Assembly (NCBI GenBank): GCA_045648985.1 | Contig: JAZROZ010000002.1 | Span: 1-64,000 of the forward strand | Length of the DNA: 64,000 nucleotides | Reading direction: 5' to 3' | Source: SIG437 sp045648985 | GTDB taxonomy: Bacteria; Bacillota; Clostridia; UBA1381; UBA9506 | Translations under genes and position numbers: made by a program | Notes under the pieces: generated by a model | The model's database searches: none | What the model was told of the DNA's origin: nothing | Seen by the model: the letters and a program-made list of their open reading frames with translations, nothing else | In this document: positions 8,429 through 17,214 of the stretch, piece by piece | How positions within the stretch are numbered: the stretch's first letter is position 1 | How the letters are laid out: every line of letters begins with the position of its first letter

Positions 8429-9403
8429 TTATTTGTTAGCTTCCTGCCAGCGCTTGTAAGCCTCGCGGAGCTCTTCTGCCTTTTCTTCTGGTGCCGTTGG
8501 GTTACAATGTGCCCATGCGCCTGTTTCTGATGATGCGTTGAATTTCTGCTTATCTTTAGAACGCATCGGTGGGAAAAATTCAATATGGAAATGGAAATAT
8601 TCAGATGTATCTTCTGAGTTCACAGGTGACTGATGCATACACATCATATACGGGAACGGATAGTCAAATAAGCTGTCTAAAGTGCCGACAGTTGCTTTTA
8701 ATATCTCTGCAAGCGACTTCTTTTCCTTATCTGTCATATCAAGGAGTGTACCATAGTGACGCTTAGCTGCAATATATACACCATACGGATATTCAGAATA
8801 AAAAGGCAGGAAAGTGATAAAATCATCATTTTCCATTATAATTCTCTTTTCAAACTTGATTTCGTTATCAAGCATATCGCAAATCAAACATTTGCCCTTT
8901 TCTTCAAAGTGCTCTTTTGAAGATGAAAGCTCTAATTCCAGTTTCTTAGGTATGTAGGAATATCCGTAAATCTGTCCGTGCGGATGTGGCATAGTAACAC
9001 CAACAACCTCACCTCTGTTTTCAAATATGAATACATACTTGATTTTTTCGTCCTTGCTCATTTCGCTAAAACGCTCTGTCCATAAGTCAACAAGCTCACC
9101 GATATGTTCTACAGAAAGCTCTGGGAGAGTTTTAGTATGCTCGGGAGAATAGAGAATAACCTCACATTTTCCATAAGCCTCTTTTGTTTTATAAAGGTCT
9201 GTTTCAACATCATCGGGCACAGGTGGATTTTGCGAAAGTGCAGGGAAGTCGTTGTCATACTTTAAAACAGTAAATTTATCAGGTACTTTTCCTGAGCCGG
9301 GACAAAACGGACACCAGTCTTTAGGCATCTGCGGTCTGTTCTGTCTGTGTGATGCAATCATAACCCAGTCTTTTGTCAGCGGATTATATCTTAATTCAGC
9401 CAT
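8429..9403 (-). CDS. galT: Galactose-1-phosphate uridylyltransferase
   Basis: A 324-residue enzyme that exchanges UMP between UDP-glucose and galactose-1-phosphate, directly downstream of GalK in metabolism. It is the class I (HIT-superfamily) form: the active-site motif is MPHPHGQIYGY (HPH nucleophile), and the N-terminal RYNPLTKDWVMIASHR and the CPFCPG zinc ligands are present. The C-terminal domain has MHQSPVNSEDTSEYFHFHIE. The start is clear, with GGAGGAAAAAT before the ATG. It lies between the pseudouridine synthase gene and galK in one minus-strand operon. No galE or galactose transporter is visible in the window. Confidence 0.96.
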   Translation of the reverse strand: MAELRYNPLTKDWVMIASHRQNRPQMPKDWCPFCPGSGKVPDKFTVLKYDNDFPALSQNPPVPDDVETDLYKTKEAYGKCEVILYSPEHTKTLPELSVEHIGELVDLWTERFSEMSKDEKIKYVFIFENRGEVVGVTMPHPHGQIYGYSYIPKKLELELSSSKEHFEEKGKCLICDMLDNEIKFEKRIIMENDDFITFLPFYSEYPYGVYIAAKRHYGTLLDMTDKEKKSLAEILKATVGTLDSLFDYPFPYMMCMHQSPVNSEDTSEYFHFHIEFFPPMRSKDKQKFNASSETGAWAHCNPTAPEEKAEELREAYKRWQEANK

Positions 9404-9425
9404 ATTTTTCCTCCATAATGTGTTA

Positions 9426-10142
9426 TTATTTTAAAAGTTTATTAATTTCAACGGGATTTAAATGCCGCCATTTTCCTTTGGGGAGATTACCAAGTATTAT
9501 ATCGCCTATCGCTATTCGCTTAAGGCTTATAACCTCGTGCCCAATAGATGAGCACATCTTTCTTACCTGACGGTTTCTGCCCTCGTGTATGGTAAGTGTA
9601 ATCTGTGTTGTGCCGTCGTCTTTGTGCGCGGTTTTGACTTTAGCGGGTGCAGTTTTCTTTCCGTCAATGATAACGCCTTTTGCTAAAAGCCTTGAGTTTT
9701 GCTCCGACACAAAGCCACGAACCACTGCCCTGTATGTCTTGCTTTTTTCAAACTTAGGATGAGTTAGCCTTTGTGCAAAATCTCCGTCATTGGTGAGAAG
9801 CAAAAGTCCCTGGGTATCATAGTCAAGCCTGCCCACAGGATAAAGTCTTTCTTTGATATCGGCAACCAAATCCAAAACAGTCGGTCTTCCAAACTGGTCA
9901 GAAGATGTTGTGATATACCCTTGAGGCTTGTTTAACATTATGTAATACTTCTTATTTGGCAGGCTAATCTTTTTGCCGTCAACGAAAACCTCATCATAGT
10001 CAGGGTCAACGCTTGTGCCAAGCTCGCACACATTCTTGCCACCGACCGTCACACGTCCTGCTGCAATTATCTCTTCGCAGGCGCGACGAGATGCCACTCC
10101 GCAAGCTGCCATATATTTTTGTAAACGTATTTTTTCAGCCAT
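9426..10142 (-). CDS. rluB: RsuA/RluB-family rRNA pseudouridine synthase
   Basis: A 238-residue enzyme that isomerises a uridine in ribosomal RNA to pseudouridine. The N-terminal S4 RNA-binding domain (RLQKYMAACGVASRRACEEI) is followed by the catalytic domain with the RsuA-type motif VGRLDYDTQGLLLLTNDG, which contains the nucleophilic Asp, and the late motif GRNRQVRKMCSSIGHEV. The length and sequence fit RluB-like proteins of Firmicutes (23S target); RsuA or RluE specificity cannot be excluded. CAGGAGG precedes the ATG, and a consensus promoter lies about 25 bases further upstream. It heads the galT-galK operon, 22 bp from galT. Confidence 0.88.
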   Translation of the reverse strand: MAEKIRLQKYMAACGVASRRACEEIIAAGRVTVGGKNVCELGTSVDPDYDEVFVDGKKISLPNKKYYIMLNKPQGYITTSSDQFGRPTVLDLVADIKERLYPVGRLDYDTQGLLLLTNDGDFAQRLTHPKFEKSKTYRAVVRGFVSEQNSRLLAKGVIIDGKKTAPAKVKTAHKDDGTTQITLTIHEGRNRQVRKMCSSIGHEVISLKRIAIGDIILGNLPKGKWRHLNPVEINKLLK

Positions 10143-10167
10143 TTATGCCTCCTGTTCTTTAACTAAA

Positions 10168-10196
10168 ATTATATCAGTTAAGCAAGACTTTGTCAA
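10168..10196 (-). promoter_or_regulatory. Consensus promoter for rluB-galT-galK
   Basis: On the minus strand, TTGACA (10196-10191) and TATAAT (10173-10168) are both perfect and spaced by 17 bp. A strong constitutive sigma-A promoter is expected. Confidence 0.88.
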
Positions 10197-10244
10197 GAAG
10201 ACGAAATTTGTCGAAAAAATTAACTGTATGAAGGGACAAAATAA

Positions 10245-10273
10245 TTGACTTTTAAACGACAAAATTATATAAT
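10245..10273 (+). promoter_or_regulatory. Promoter for the glycosyltransferase gene string
   Basis: TTGACT (10245-10250) and TATAAT (10268-10273) are spaced by 17 bp, about 75 bases before the gene at 10349. The surroundings contain near-repeats (ACGAAATTTG at 10201 and again near 10300; GACAAAAT twice), which could be operator half-sites. Confidence 0.75.
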
Positions 10274-10348
10274 TTTACTTAGGTGTTTTTTTGTAAAAGA
10301 ACGAAATTTGCAAATTAAAATTTGGAAAACTTAACAGGGGGATAAGAA

Positions 10349-11521
10349 ATGAATATAATATATGTTTCTTGTTTGACAGAAAAGGAAAAGTTCTTTGACA
10401 TATTTAAAAATTATAGCAAGCTTCCGGGACAGCAGGCACAAAAATATCATAGACTAGTTGCACAGGGGATTGCTAAAAACGGATATAAGGTGCACACAGT
10501 AACAAGTCTGCCTGTCACACGAAATAATTGCGATTTTAAATTTCTTCGTGCCCAAAAGAGCTATTTGGGTGGTATAGAGTATAATTATCTGCCTGTAATC
10601 AACTTTCCGATAATAAAAAATCTTCTTGTAATACTGAGTTCGTTTTTTAAGACTCTGAGCATAATAAGAAAAAATAAAGACTGCAGAGTAATGTGTGATG
10701 TGCTTAATATTTCTGTTTCGATGGGAGCCAGAATAGCTGCTAAAATATTACGAACCCAAGCTGTTGGAATAGTAACTGATGTACCTGAGTTTTTGAATTC
10801 AAACAAAGACAGTCTTTTAGTTAAGATTAATACTAAACTTATGAATTCCTTTGATTCATATGTTTTCCTGACAGATGAGATGAAAAATGTAGTAAACGCA
10901 AAAAATAAGAATTATACTGTCATAGAAGGACTTGTAGATATAGACGCACAACAACTGAAGAATACACTTGAAAATAAATATGACTCCAAGGTGTGTATGT
11001 ACGCAGGACTGATAGATAAAAAATACGGAATTAAATATCTGACAGAAGCCTTCCTGAAAGCTGACATCCCGTACGCTGAGTTACATATATACGGAAATGG
11101 AGATTTTGAAGAGGAGCTAATCGAGATTTGTAAAACAAATCACAACGTGAAATATTTTGGTGTGAGACCAAACGATGAGGTTGTTTCAAATCAGCTGAAA
11201 TCAACACTTCTTATCAATCCAAGACCTACAAATGCGGAATATACCAAATACTCATTTCCCTCAAAAAATATGGAATATATGGTTTCAGGCACACCTGTTC
11301 TTACAACGAAGCTCGCAGGAATGCCTGAAGAATATTATCCATATGTGTATTTGATAGAAGAAGAAACAGTTGAGGGACTGGAAAAAAAGCTTGCTGAAGT
11401 TTTGTCAGCACATAAAGAAGAATTACACAAAAAGGGAACAATATCAAAAGAATGGGTGCTTAAAAACAAAAATAACGTTAAGCAAGCGGAAAAAATAATC
11501 AGGATGTTAACTAAAAAATGA
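10349..11521 (+). CDS. Family 4-type glycosyltransferase
   Basis: A 390-residue GT-B fold glycosyltransferase with no signal peptide; it would act on the cytoplasmic face of the membrane. The C-terminal half shows the glycosyltransferase group 1 pattern: the VCMYAGLIDKKYG strand and loop, LHIYGNGDFEEEL, VKYFGVRPNDEV, then the sugar-nucleotide binding block FPSKNMEYMVSGTPVLTTKL with a downstream Glu (GMPEEYYP). The N-terminal PGQQAQKYHRLVAQGIAKNG resembles acceptor-side loops of exopolysaccharide transferases. The donor and acceptor are unknown. It is followed 35 bp later by a polysaccharide deacetylase, so both may serve a wall or capsule glycan. Confidence 0.85.
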   Translation: MNIIYVSCLTEKEKFFDIFKNYSKLPGQQAQKYHRLVAQGIAKNGYKVHTVTSLPVTRNNCDFKFLRAQKSYLGGIEYNYLPVINFPIIKNLLVILSSFFKTLSIIRKNKDCRVMCDVLNISVSMGARIAAKILRTQAVGIVTDVPEFLNSNKDSLLVKINTKLMNSFDSYVFLTDEMKNVVNAKNKNYTVIEGLVDIDAQQLKNTLENKYDSKVCMYAGLIDKKYGIKYLTEAFLKADIPYAELHIYGNGDFEEELIEICKTNHNVKYFGVRPNDEVVSNQLKSTLLINPRPTNAEYTKYSFPSKNMEYMVSGTPVLTTKLAGMPEEYYPYVYLIEEETVEGLEKKLAEVLSAHKEELHKKGTISKEWVLKNKNNVKQAEKIIRMLTKK

Positions 11522-11556
11522 ATGAATAAAGAAATACTAAAGCAGGAGTTTTTATT

Positions 11557-12381
11557 ATGAGAATGAAGTTAAAAGACGGAAAGTCAAAGGTACTCACATT
11601 AAGCTATGATGATGCTGTTATTCAGGATATTAGACTAATTGAAATAATGAACAAATACGGTCTTAAAGGAACCTTTAATGTTAATTCAGGATTGTATCTT
11701 GATGAAAATGAAACCCACGATAAAGAAAAAAGAAGACTAAAGCTTTCCGAAGCAAAAGAGCTATATAAAAACTCGGGACACGAGGTGGCTGTTCACGCAT
11801 TTACGCATCCATATTTGGAAAGACTTGATACGGCTGAAATCATATACGAAATAACAGAAGACAGAAAAGCCATAGAAAAGGATTACGGAACTATTGCCAG
11901 GGGTATGGCATATCCTTTCGGTACATACAACGATAAAGTTGTTGATATCCTCGAAAAATGTCATATTGCGTATGCAAGAACGGTGAATTCAACATATAGA
12001 TTTGAATTCCCTGAGAACTGGCTTATGCTTCATCCTACTTGCCATCATAATTATGAAGAGTTAAATGAGCTTTTAAAAGAATTCGTTGAGCTTCCCGGCA
12101 AGTATGGCCAGCCGCAGATGTTCTATCTGTGGGGACACAGCTACGAATTTGACGATAACGACAATTGGGATGTAATTGAAAAGTTTGCAAAAGCGGCAGG
12201 TGGTCACGACGACATTTGGTATGCTACAAATATTGAAATATATGATTATGTTAAGGCATATAAAAGCCTTAACACAAGCTACGACAAAAAGATTATTCAT
12301 AACCCGTCTGCTATTGATGTGTGGTTTGCAATCAAAGAAGAGACCTATTTCATAAAAGCTGGACAAACTCTTAAACTGTAA
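11557..12381 (+). CDS. Polysaccharide deacetylase (NodB-like), cytoplasmic form
   Basis: A 274-residue carbohydrate esterase 4-like protein. Visible motifs are LTLSYDDAVIQD (motif 1, with two metal/catalytic Asp), VAVHAFTHPYLE (motif 2, HxxxH type) and MAYPFGTYNDKV (motif 3). No signal peptide or transmembrane segment is present, unlike PdaA in this window, so it may act on cytoplasmic sugars or lipid-linked intermediates. The C-terminal MFYLWGHSYEFDDNDNWDV block is typical of this deacetylase subgroup. It follows the glycosyltransferase by 35 bp and ccdA follows it by 34 bp. GCAGGAG lies before the ATG. Confidence 0.82.
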   Translation: MRMKLKDGKSKVLTLSYDDAVIQDIRLIEIMNKYGLKGTFNVNSGLYLDENETHDKEKRRLKLSEAKELYKNSGHEVAVHAFTHPYLERLDTAEIIYEITEDRKAIEKDYGTIARGMAYPFGTYNDKVVDILEKCHIAYARTVNSTYRFEFPENWLMLHPTCHHNYEELNELLKEFVELPGKYGQPQMFYLWGHSYEFDDNDNWDVIEKFAKAAGGHDDIWYATNIEIYDYVKAYKSLNTSYDKKIIHNPSAIDVWFAIKEETYFIKAGQTLKL

Positions 12382-12415
12382 AGGCTGAATGAATTTATAA
12401 AAGGGAGAGATTTTT

Positions 12416-13069
12416 TTGGATTACATAATAACTTTTGCAGAGGGAATAATCACGTTCATTTCTCCGTGTATGCTCCCGATGCTTCCTGTTTATATATCAT
12501 TTTTTGCAGGAGATAACGAAAAAAGAAATGTATTTTTAAATGCGCTTTTCTTTGTGATTGGCTTTACACTTGTATTTTTGGCATACGGACTTTTTGCAGG
12601 CTCACTTGGTGCGGTGCTTTCAAAATATCATACTGCGCTTGATATTATAAGCGGTGCAATTGTTGTTATTTTAGGTCTTAACTACCTTGATATAATACAT
12701 ATTCCGCTTTTTCATAGACATCACCATATGAAAAAAACAAAGGCTTCCGTTTCTTCCTTTGTTTTCGGTATTGCCTTTTCCATAAGCCACACTCCCTGCA
12801 TAAGCGCATTTTTAGGCTCTGCGATAATGACAGCTGCATCAAGCGGTAAGTGGCTTTCGGGCGCACTTTTGATGGTTTCATATTCTATCGGTCTCGGACT
12901 TCCGTTTTTACTGTCAGCAGTTTTAATAGACAAGCTCGCAGGACTGTTTGATGCAATAAAAAGAAACTATAAAGTAATAAATATCATAAGCGGAGCATTT
13001 TTAATAATAATAGGTATTATGATGATGACAGGCATTTTTCACGAGCTTATTCATATTCTGGAGGGATAA
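12416..13069 (+). CDS. ccdA: CcdA/DsbD-type thiol-redox membrane protein
   Basis: A 217-residue polytopic membrane protein (about six helices) of the CcdA family, which carries reducing equivalents from cytoplasmic thioredoxin across the membrane. The two family cysteines are present: C18 in FISPCMLPMLPVY and C128 in ISHTPCISAFLGS. A loop between helices has an unusual His-rich run (HRHHH, residues 100-104). The start is TTG at 12416, with GGGAGAG upstream; there is no ATG option. nrdG follows after 5 bp, and nrdD and trxB lie beyond, so this is a thiol-redox neighbourhood. CcdA could export reductant supplied by TrxB. Confidence 0.88.
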   Translation: MDYIITFAEGIITFISPCMLPMLPVYISFFAGDNEKRNVFLNALFFVIGFTLVFLAYGLFAGSLGAVLSKYHTALDIISGAIVVILGLNYLDIIHIPLFHRHHHMKKTKASVSSFVFGIAFSISHTPCISAFLGSAIMTAASSGKWLSGALLMVSYSIGLGLPFLLSAVLIDKLAGLFDAIKRNYKVINIISGAFLIIIGIMMMTGIFHELIHILEG

Positions 13070-13074
13070 AACTT

Positions 13075-13770
13075 ATGAAAATATCAGGCTTGCAGAAGCT
13101 CACACTACTTGACTATCCTGGAAAAATGGCGGCAATAGTTTTTATAGCGGGGTGTAATTTTTTGTGCCCTTTTTGCCATAATAGTGACTTAGTTATAAGT
13201 GCTGCATCTTTCCCTGAGATAAAAGAAGAAGAGCTTTTTTCTTTTTTGAATAAGAGAAAAGGCATCTTAGACGGAATTGTAATTTCAGGCGGTGAGCCTT
13301 TATTATATGAAGAAACAAAGGATTTAATCAGAAGAATAAAGGATTTGGGATACTTAGTAAAGCTTGACACAAACGGAAGCTTTCCCAAAAGGCTGAAAGA
13401 AATCATAGACGATGGGCTGGTCGATTATGTCGCTATGGATATTAAAAATTCAAAAGAAAAATATGCCAAGACTATAGGAAAGGATAGTTTTGACATATCA
13501 CCCATAGAAGAAAGTGTGAAGATTTTAATGGAGGCAAAGGTGCCATACGAGTTCCGCACAACGATTGTGGATGAACTTCATACACCACAAGACTTAGTGG
13601 ATATAGGCAAGTGGATAAAGGGCGCGAAAAATTATTTTTTGCAACCCTATCGTGACTCAGAAACTGTAATAAAACAAGGTTTTTCTGTTCCTGATGGTGA
13701 CAAATTAGAAGCTATAAAGACGGCTGCAGAGCCATATGTTGCGAATGTTACAATACGCGGAATTGATTAA
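13075..13770 (+). CDS. nrdG: Anaerobic ribonucleotide reductase activase (radical SAM)
   Basis: A 231-residue radical SAM enzyme that installs the glycyl radical on NrdD. The [4Fe-4S] motif is C27-x3-C31-x2-C34 (GCNFLCPFCHNSD); the SAM-binding GGEPLL motif is in VISGGEPLLYEET. The beginning (GLQKLTLLDYPGKMAAIVF) is typical of the NrdG-like TIGR02495 subgroup, which is longer than E. coli NrdG (154 residues). It starts 5 bp after ccdA and lies directly upstream of nrdD, whose own promoter lies between. The substrate is assigned from family and position. Confidence 0.92.
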   Translation: MKISGLQKLTLLDYPGKMAAIVFIAGCNFLCPFCHNSDLVISAASFPEIKEEELFSFLNKRKGILDGIVISGGEPLLYEETKDLIRRIKDLGYLVKLDTNGSFPKRLKEIIDDGLVDYVAMDIKNSKEKYAKTIGKDSFDISPIEESVKILMEAKVPYEFRTTIVDELHTPQDLVDIGKWIKGAKNYFLQPYRDSETVIKQGFSVPDGDKLEAIKTAAEPYVANVTIRGID

Positions 13771-13774
13771 AAAA

Positions 13775-13821
13775 TAACAATATCTTGTGTTTTTAAAAAA
13801 ATTTCACACAACATATTGACA
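13775..13821 (+). promoter_or_regulatory. Two NrdR-like boxes upstream of nrdD
   Basis: TAACAATATCTTGTGT (13775-13790) and ACACAACATATTGACA (13806-13821) match the 16-base NrdR consensus (ACACwATATaTwGTGT) at about 13 and 12 positions. Their starts are 31 bp apart, three helical turns, which is the spacing seen at known NrdR targets. The second box covers the -35 element, fitting repression by the ATP/dATP-sensing NrdR. nrdR itself is not in the window. Confidence 0.7.
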
Positions 13822-13844
13822 ATGTAAAAAATATATGATACAAT
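13816..13844 (+). promoter_or_regulatory. nrdD promoter
   Basis: A perfect TTGACA (13816-13821) and TACAAT (13839-13844) are spaced by 17 bp, about 54 bases before the nrdD start codon. The -35 element lies inside the second NrdR-like box. Confidence 0.82.
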
Positions 13845-13897
13845 AAAGCTCCACAATAAAAAAATGAAAAATTTTAACATAAAAGGGGGATTATTGT

Positions 13898-16264
13898 ATG
13901 TATCAGGTAGTAAAAAGAGATGGCGCTGTAGTTGATTTTGACATAGCTAAAATCAGTGCGGCGATAACAAAGGCTTTTGAAGCACAAAACAAACAATATC
14001 ATAAAACAGTAATTGATTTTCTTGCTTTAAATGTAACGGCGGATTTTGAAAAGAAAGTAAAAGACGGTTTGGTTCAGGTTGAGGATATTCAGGACAGTGT
14101 CGAGTCGGTTTTAATTAAAGGCGGCTACGGCGACGTTGCTAAGGCTTATATCCTTTACAGAAGACAGAGAGAAAAAATACGTAATTTGAAATCTACAATC
14201 CTTGACTATAAGGAAATAGTAGACAGCTACGTAAAGGTAACTGACTGGAGAGTTAAAGAAAACTCAACAGTAACATATTCAGTAGGCGGACTTATTTTAA
14301 GTAACAGTGGTGCAATTACTGCAAACTACTGGCTTTCTGAAATCTATGATGATGAAATCGCAAACGCACACAGAAATGCAGATATCCACATCCACGACCT
14401 TTCAATGCTCACAGGATATTGTGCAGGCTGGTCTTTAAAACAGCTCATACAGGAAGGCCTTGGCGGTGTTACAGGAAAGATTACATCAGCTCCTGCAAGC
14501 CACTTATCAACACTTTGTAACCAGATGGTAAACTTTTTAGGAATAATGCAGAACGAGTGGGCAGGCGCACAGGCATTTTCTTCATTTGATACTTACCTTG
14601 CTCCGTTCGTTAAGGTGGATAACCTTTCATACCGTGAAGTTAAGCAGTGTATTGAATCGTTCATCTATGGTGTAAATACACCGAGTAGATGGGGAACACA
14701 AGCACCATTTTCCAATATAACACTTGACTGGACAGTGCCTGCTGACTTAGCAGAGCTAAATGCAATCGTTGGCGGAAAAGAGCAGAACTTTAAATATAAA
14801 GACTGTAAAGCTGAAATGGATATGATAAACAAAGCCTTCATCCAGATTATGATTGAAGGCGATGCAAACGGCAGAGGATTCCAGTATCCTATCCCGACAT
14901 ATTCAATCACAAGTGACTTCGACTGGTCAGAAACAGAAAACAACAAGCTCCTTTTTGAAATGACATCAAAATACGGTACACCGTATTTCTCAAACTATAT
15001 CAACAGCGATATGGAGCCGAGCGATGTAAGAAGTATGTGCTGCAGACTCCGCTTAGACCTTCGTGAACTCAGAAAGAAATCAGGCGGATTCTTCGGCAGC
15101 GGTGAATCAACAGGTTCTGTTGGTGTTGTAACAATCAATATGCCGAGAATTGCATACTTAGCTGAAAATGAAGAAGACTTCTACAGAAGACTTGATAAAT
15201 TAATGGATATTTCAGCACGTTCACTCAAAGTTAAGAGAACAATCATCTCTAAACTCTTGGTTGAGGGCTTATATCCATATACAAAACGTTATTTAGGAAA
15301 CTTCGACAGCCACTTCTCAACAATCGGTTTGATAGGTATGAACGAAGTCGGTCTTAATGCAAAATGGCTTGGCGAAGATATGACAAGCGAAAAGACACAG
15401 CAGTTCACTAAAGACGTATTAAATCATATGCGCGAAAGACTTTCTGACTATCAGGAAGAGTATGGTGACCTCTATAACTTAGAAGCAACACCTGCAGAAT
15501 CAACAACATATCGTTTTGCAAAACACGACGTTGCGCGCTATCCTGATATCATCACAGCAGCAGATAAGGACAAAACTCCTTACTATACAAACAGCTCACA
15601 TCTTCCTGTCAGCTACACATCAGATATATTCGATGCATTAGATATTCAGGATGAATTACAGACACTTTACACATCAGGTACAGTATTCCACGCATTCTTG
15701 GGCGAAAAACTTCCTGATTGGAAAGCAACTGCAGATTTAGTAAGAAAGATAGCCCAAAATTATAAGCTTCCATATTATACAATGTCACCGACATATTCTG
15801 TTTGCAGAAAGCACGGCTACATTAAAGGTGAAGTGCCGACTTGCCCTGACTGCGGAGAGCAAACAGAGGTTTATAGCCGTATCACAGGCTACTATCGTCC
15901 TGTTCAGAACTGGAACGATGGTAAAGCTCAGGAATTTAAAGACAGAGTAGTGTATGATATAGCTAATTCTGTAATGAAACCTAAAGCAGCAAAAAAAGAA
16001 GTAAAAGAGCCTACATGGGTAGAAACTGAGGGTGCAAAAAGAGTAATGCTCTTTACAACACAGACCTGCCCGAACTGTAAGGTTGTTTCAAAAATGCTTG
16101 ACGGCGCTAATATAGCCTATGAAAAGATAGATGCAGAGCAGAATATTGATTTAACAAAACAGTATGACATAAAACAGGCTCCGTCACTTGTCGTAACAGA
16201 CGAAAATGGTGTGCAGAAATATGTCAACGCATCAAATATCAAAAAATATATTGAAACAATATAA
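13898..16264 (+). CDS. nrdD: Class III (anaerobic) ribonucleotide reductase with fused C-terminal redoxin domain
   Basis: A 788-residue glycyl-radical enzyme that reduces ribonucleoside triphosphates to dNTPs without oxygen. Residues 1-95 are the regulatory ATP-cone (MYQVVKRDGAVVDFD). The catalytic barrel follows, with the Cys pair in RSMCCRLRLDL. A zinc site is formed by C636, H639, C649 and C652 (CRKHGYIKGEVPTCPDCG), and the radical glycine is probably G664 (SRITGYYRPV). Residues about 700-788 are an extra glutaredoxin/thioredoxin-like domain with a CPNC active site at C724-C727. Canonical NrdD proteins end near 700 residues and many use formate; the fusion and the adjacent trxB suggest thiol reductant instead. 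GGGGG precedes the ATG. Two NrdR-like boxes control the promoter. Confidence 0.95.
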   Translation: MYQVVKRDGAVVDFDIAKISAAITKAFEAQNKQYHKTVIDFLALNVTADFEKKVKDGLVQVEDIQDSVESVLIKGGYGDVAKAYILYRRQREKIRNLKSTILDYKEIVDSYVKVTDWRVKENSTVTYSVGGLILSNSGAITANYWLSEIYDDEIANAHRNADIHIHDLSMLTGYCAGWSLKQLIQEGLGGVTGKITSAPASHLSTLCNQMVNFLGIMQNEWAGAQAFSSFDTYLAPFVKVDNLSYREVKQCIESFIYGVNTPSRWGTQAPFSNITLDWTVPADLAELNAIVGGKEQNFKYKDCKAEMDMINKAFIQIMIEGDANGRGFQYPIPTYSITSDFDWSETENNKLLFEMTSKYGTPYFSNYINSDMEPSDVRSMCCRLRLDLRELRKKSGGFFGSGESTGSVGVVTINMPRIAYLAENEEDFYRRLDKLMDISARSLKVKRTIISKLLVEGLYPYTKRYLGNFDSHFSTIGLIGMNEVGLNAKWLGEDMTSEKTQQFTKDVLNHMRERLSDYQEEYGDLYNLEATPAESTTYRFAKHDVARYPDIITAADKDKTPYYTNSSHLPVSYTSDIFDALDIQDELQTLYTSGTVFHAFLGEKLPDWKATADLVRKIAQNYKLPYYTMSPTYSVCRKHGYIKGEVPTCPDCGEQTEVYSRITGYYRPVQNWNDGKAQEFKDRVVYDIANSVMKPKAAKKEVKEPTWVETEGAKRVMLFTTQTCPNCKVVSKMLDGANIAYEKIDAEQNIDLTKQYDIKQAPSLVVTDENGVQKYVNASNIKKYIETI

Positions 16265-16279
16265 TCAGGGGTAAAATAA

Positions 16280-17188
16280 ATGTATGATGTTTTAGTAGTA
16301 GGCGGTGGAACGGCAGGCTTAACGGCTGCAATATACGTTCTCCGCAGCGGCAAAACAGTAATGGTGGTAGAGCCTGAAACATTTGGAGGGCAAATAACTT
16401 ATTCACCAAGGGTTGAAAACTTTCCCGGCTTTAAAAGTATAAGCGGAAACGAGTTTGCTGAAATGCTTGTAGATCAGGCACTTTCGCTCGGTGCAGAAAC
16501 TGATTTTTCTAAAGTTATAAAAATAGAAGATGAGGGAAAGATAAAAAAAGTCATAACAGAAACAGGCGAGCATTTAGCAAAAAGTATAATAATTGCAACA
16601 GGCTCAAAACATCGCCATCTGGGCATAGAAAAAGAAGATGAGTTATCAGGCTGCGGAGTTTCATACTGCGCAGTCTGTGACGGTGCATTCTTTAAAGGAA
16701 AAGAAGCAGCAGTTGTAGGAGGCGGAAACGCAGCACTTCAGTCTGCAATGCACTTGTCAGCCTATTGCTCTAAAGTATATCTCATTCACAGACGTGATTC
16801 ATTCAGGGGAGAAGAGCACTTAGCATCAAAGCTTTCCCAAAAGGAAAACATCGAATTTGTGCTTGACTCAGTTGTAGAAAGTCTGCAAGGTGAAAGTGAG
16901 CTAAAGGGCATCGCCGTAAAAAATGTTAAGACAGAAGAAATAAGAAATATAGAGATAGAAGGTCTTTTCATAGCTGTAGGTCAGCAGCCTGATAATGAGG
17001 TGTTTGCTGACGTTGTGGCTTTGGATGAGGCAGGATATATCATATCAGGCGAGGATTGTAAAACCTCTAAAGATGGCATCTTTGCAGCAGGAGACTGCAG
17101 AACAAAAAGCATACGTCAGCTCACAACAGCAGCAGCAGACGGAACTGTTGCGGCTCTTTCTGCGTGCAGCTATGTTGATGCACTGTGA
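16280..17188 (+). CDS. trxB: Thioredoxin reductase
   Basis: A 302-residue FAD/NADPH flavoenzyme that reduces thioredoxin-like proteins. It has the FAD-binding VVGGGTAGLTAAIYVLRSGK near the N-terminus, the redox-active CAVC in SYCAVCDGAFFKG, the NADPH-binding VVGGGNAALQSAMHLS and the C-terminal FAD motif GIFAAGDCRTKSIRQ. The length is typical of low-molecular-weight TrxB. It begins 15 bp after nrdD, so both are on one transcript. The likely partner is the CPNC redoxin domain fused to NrdD; no free thioredoxin gene lies nearby. AGGGG precedes the ATG. Confidence 0.94.
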   Translation: MYDVLVVGGGTAGLTAAIYVLRSGKTVMVVEPETFGGQITYSPRVENFPGFKSISGNEFAEMLVDQALSLGAETDFSKVIKIEDEGKIKKVITETGEHLAKSIIIATGSKHRHLGIEKEDELSGCGVSYCAVCDGAFFKGKEAAVVGGGNAALQSAMHLSAYCSKVYLIHRRDSFRGEEHLASKLSQKENIEFVLDSVVESLQGESELKGIAVKNVKTEEIRNIEIEGLFIAVGQQPDNEVFADVVALDEAGYIISGEDCKTSKDGIFAAGDCRTKSIRQLTTAAADGTVAALSACSYVDAL

Positions 17189-17214
17189 TATTGATATAAG
17201 TCAAGGAGGAAACA

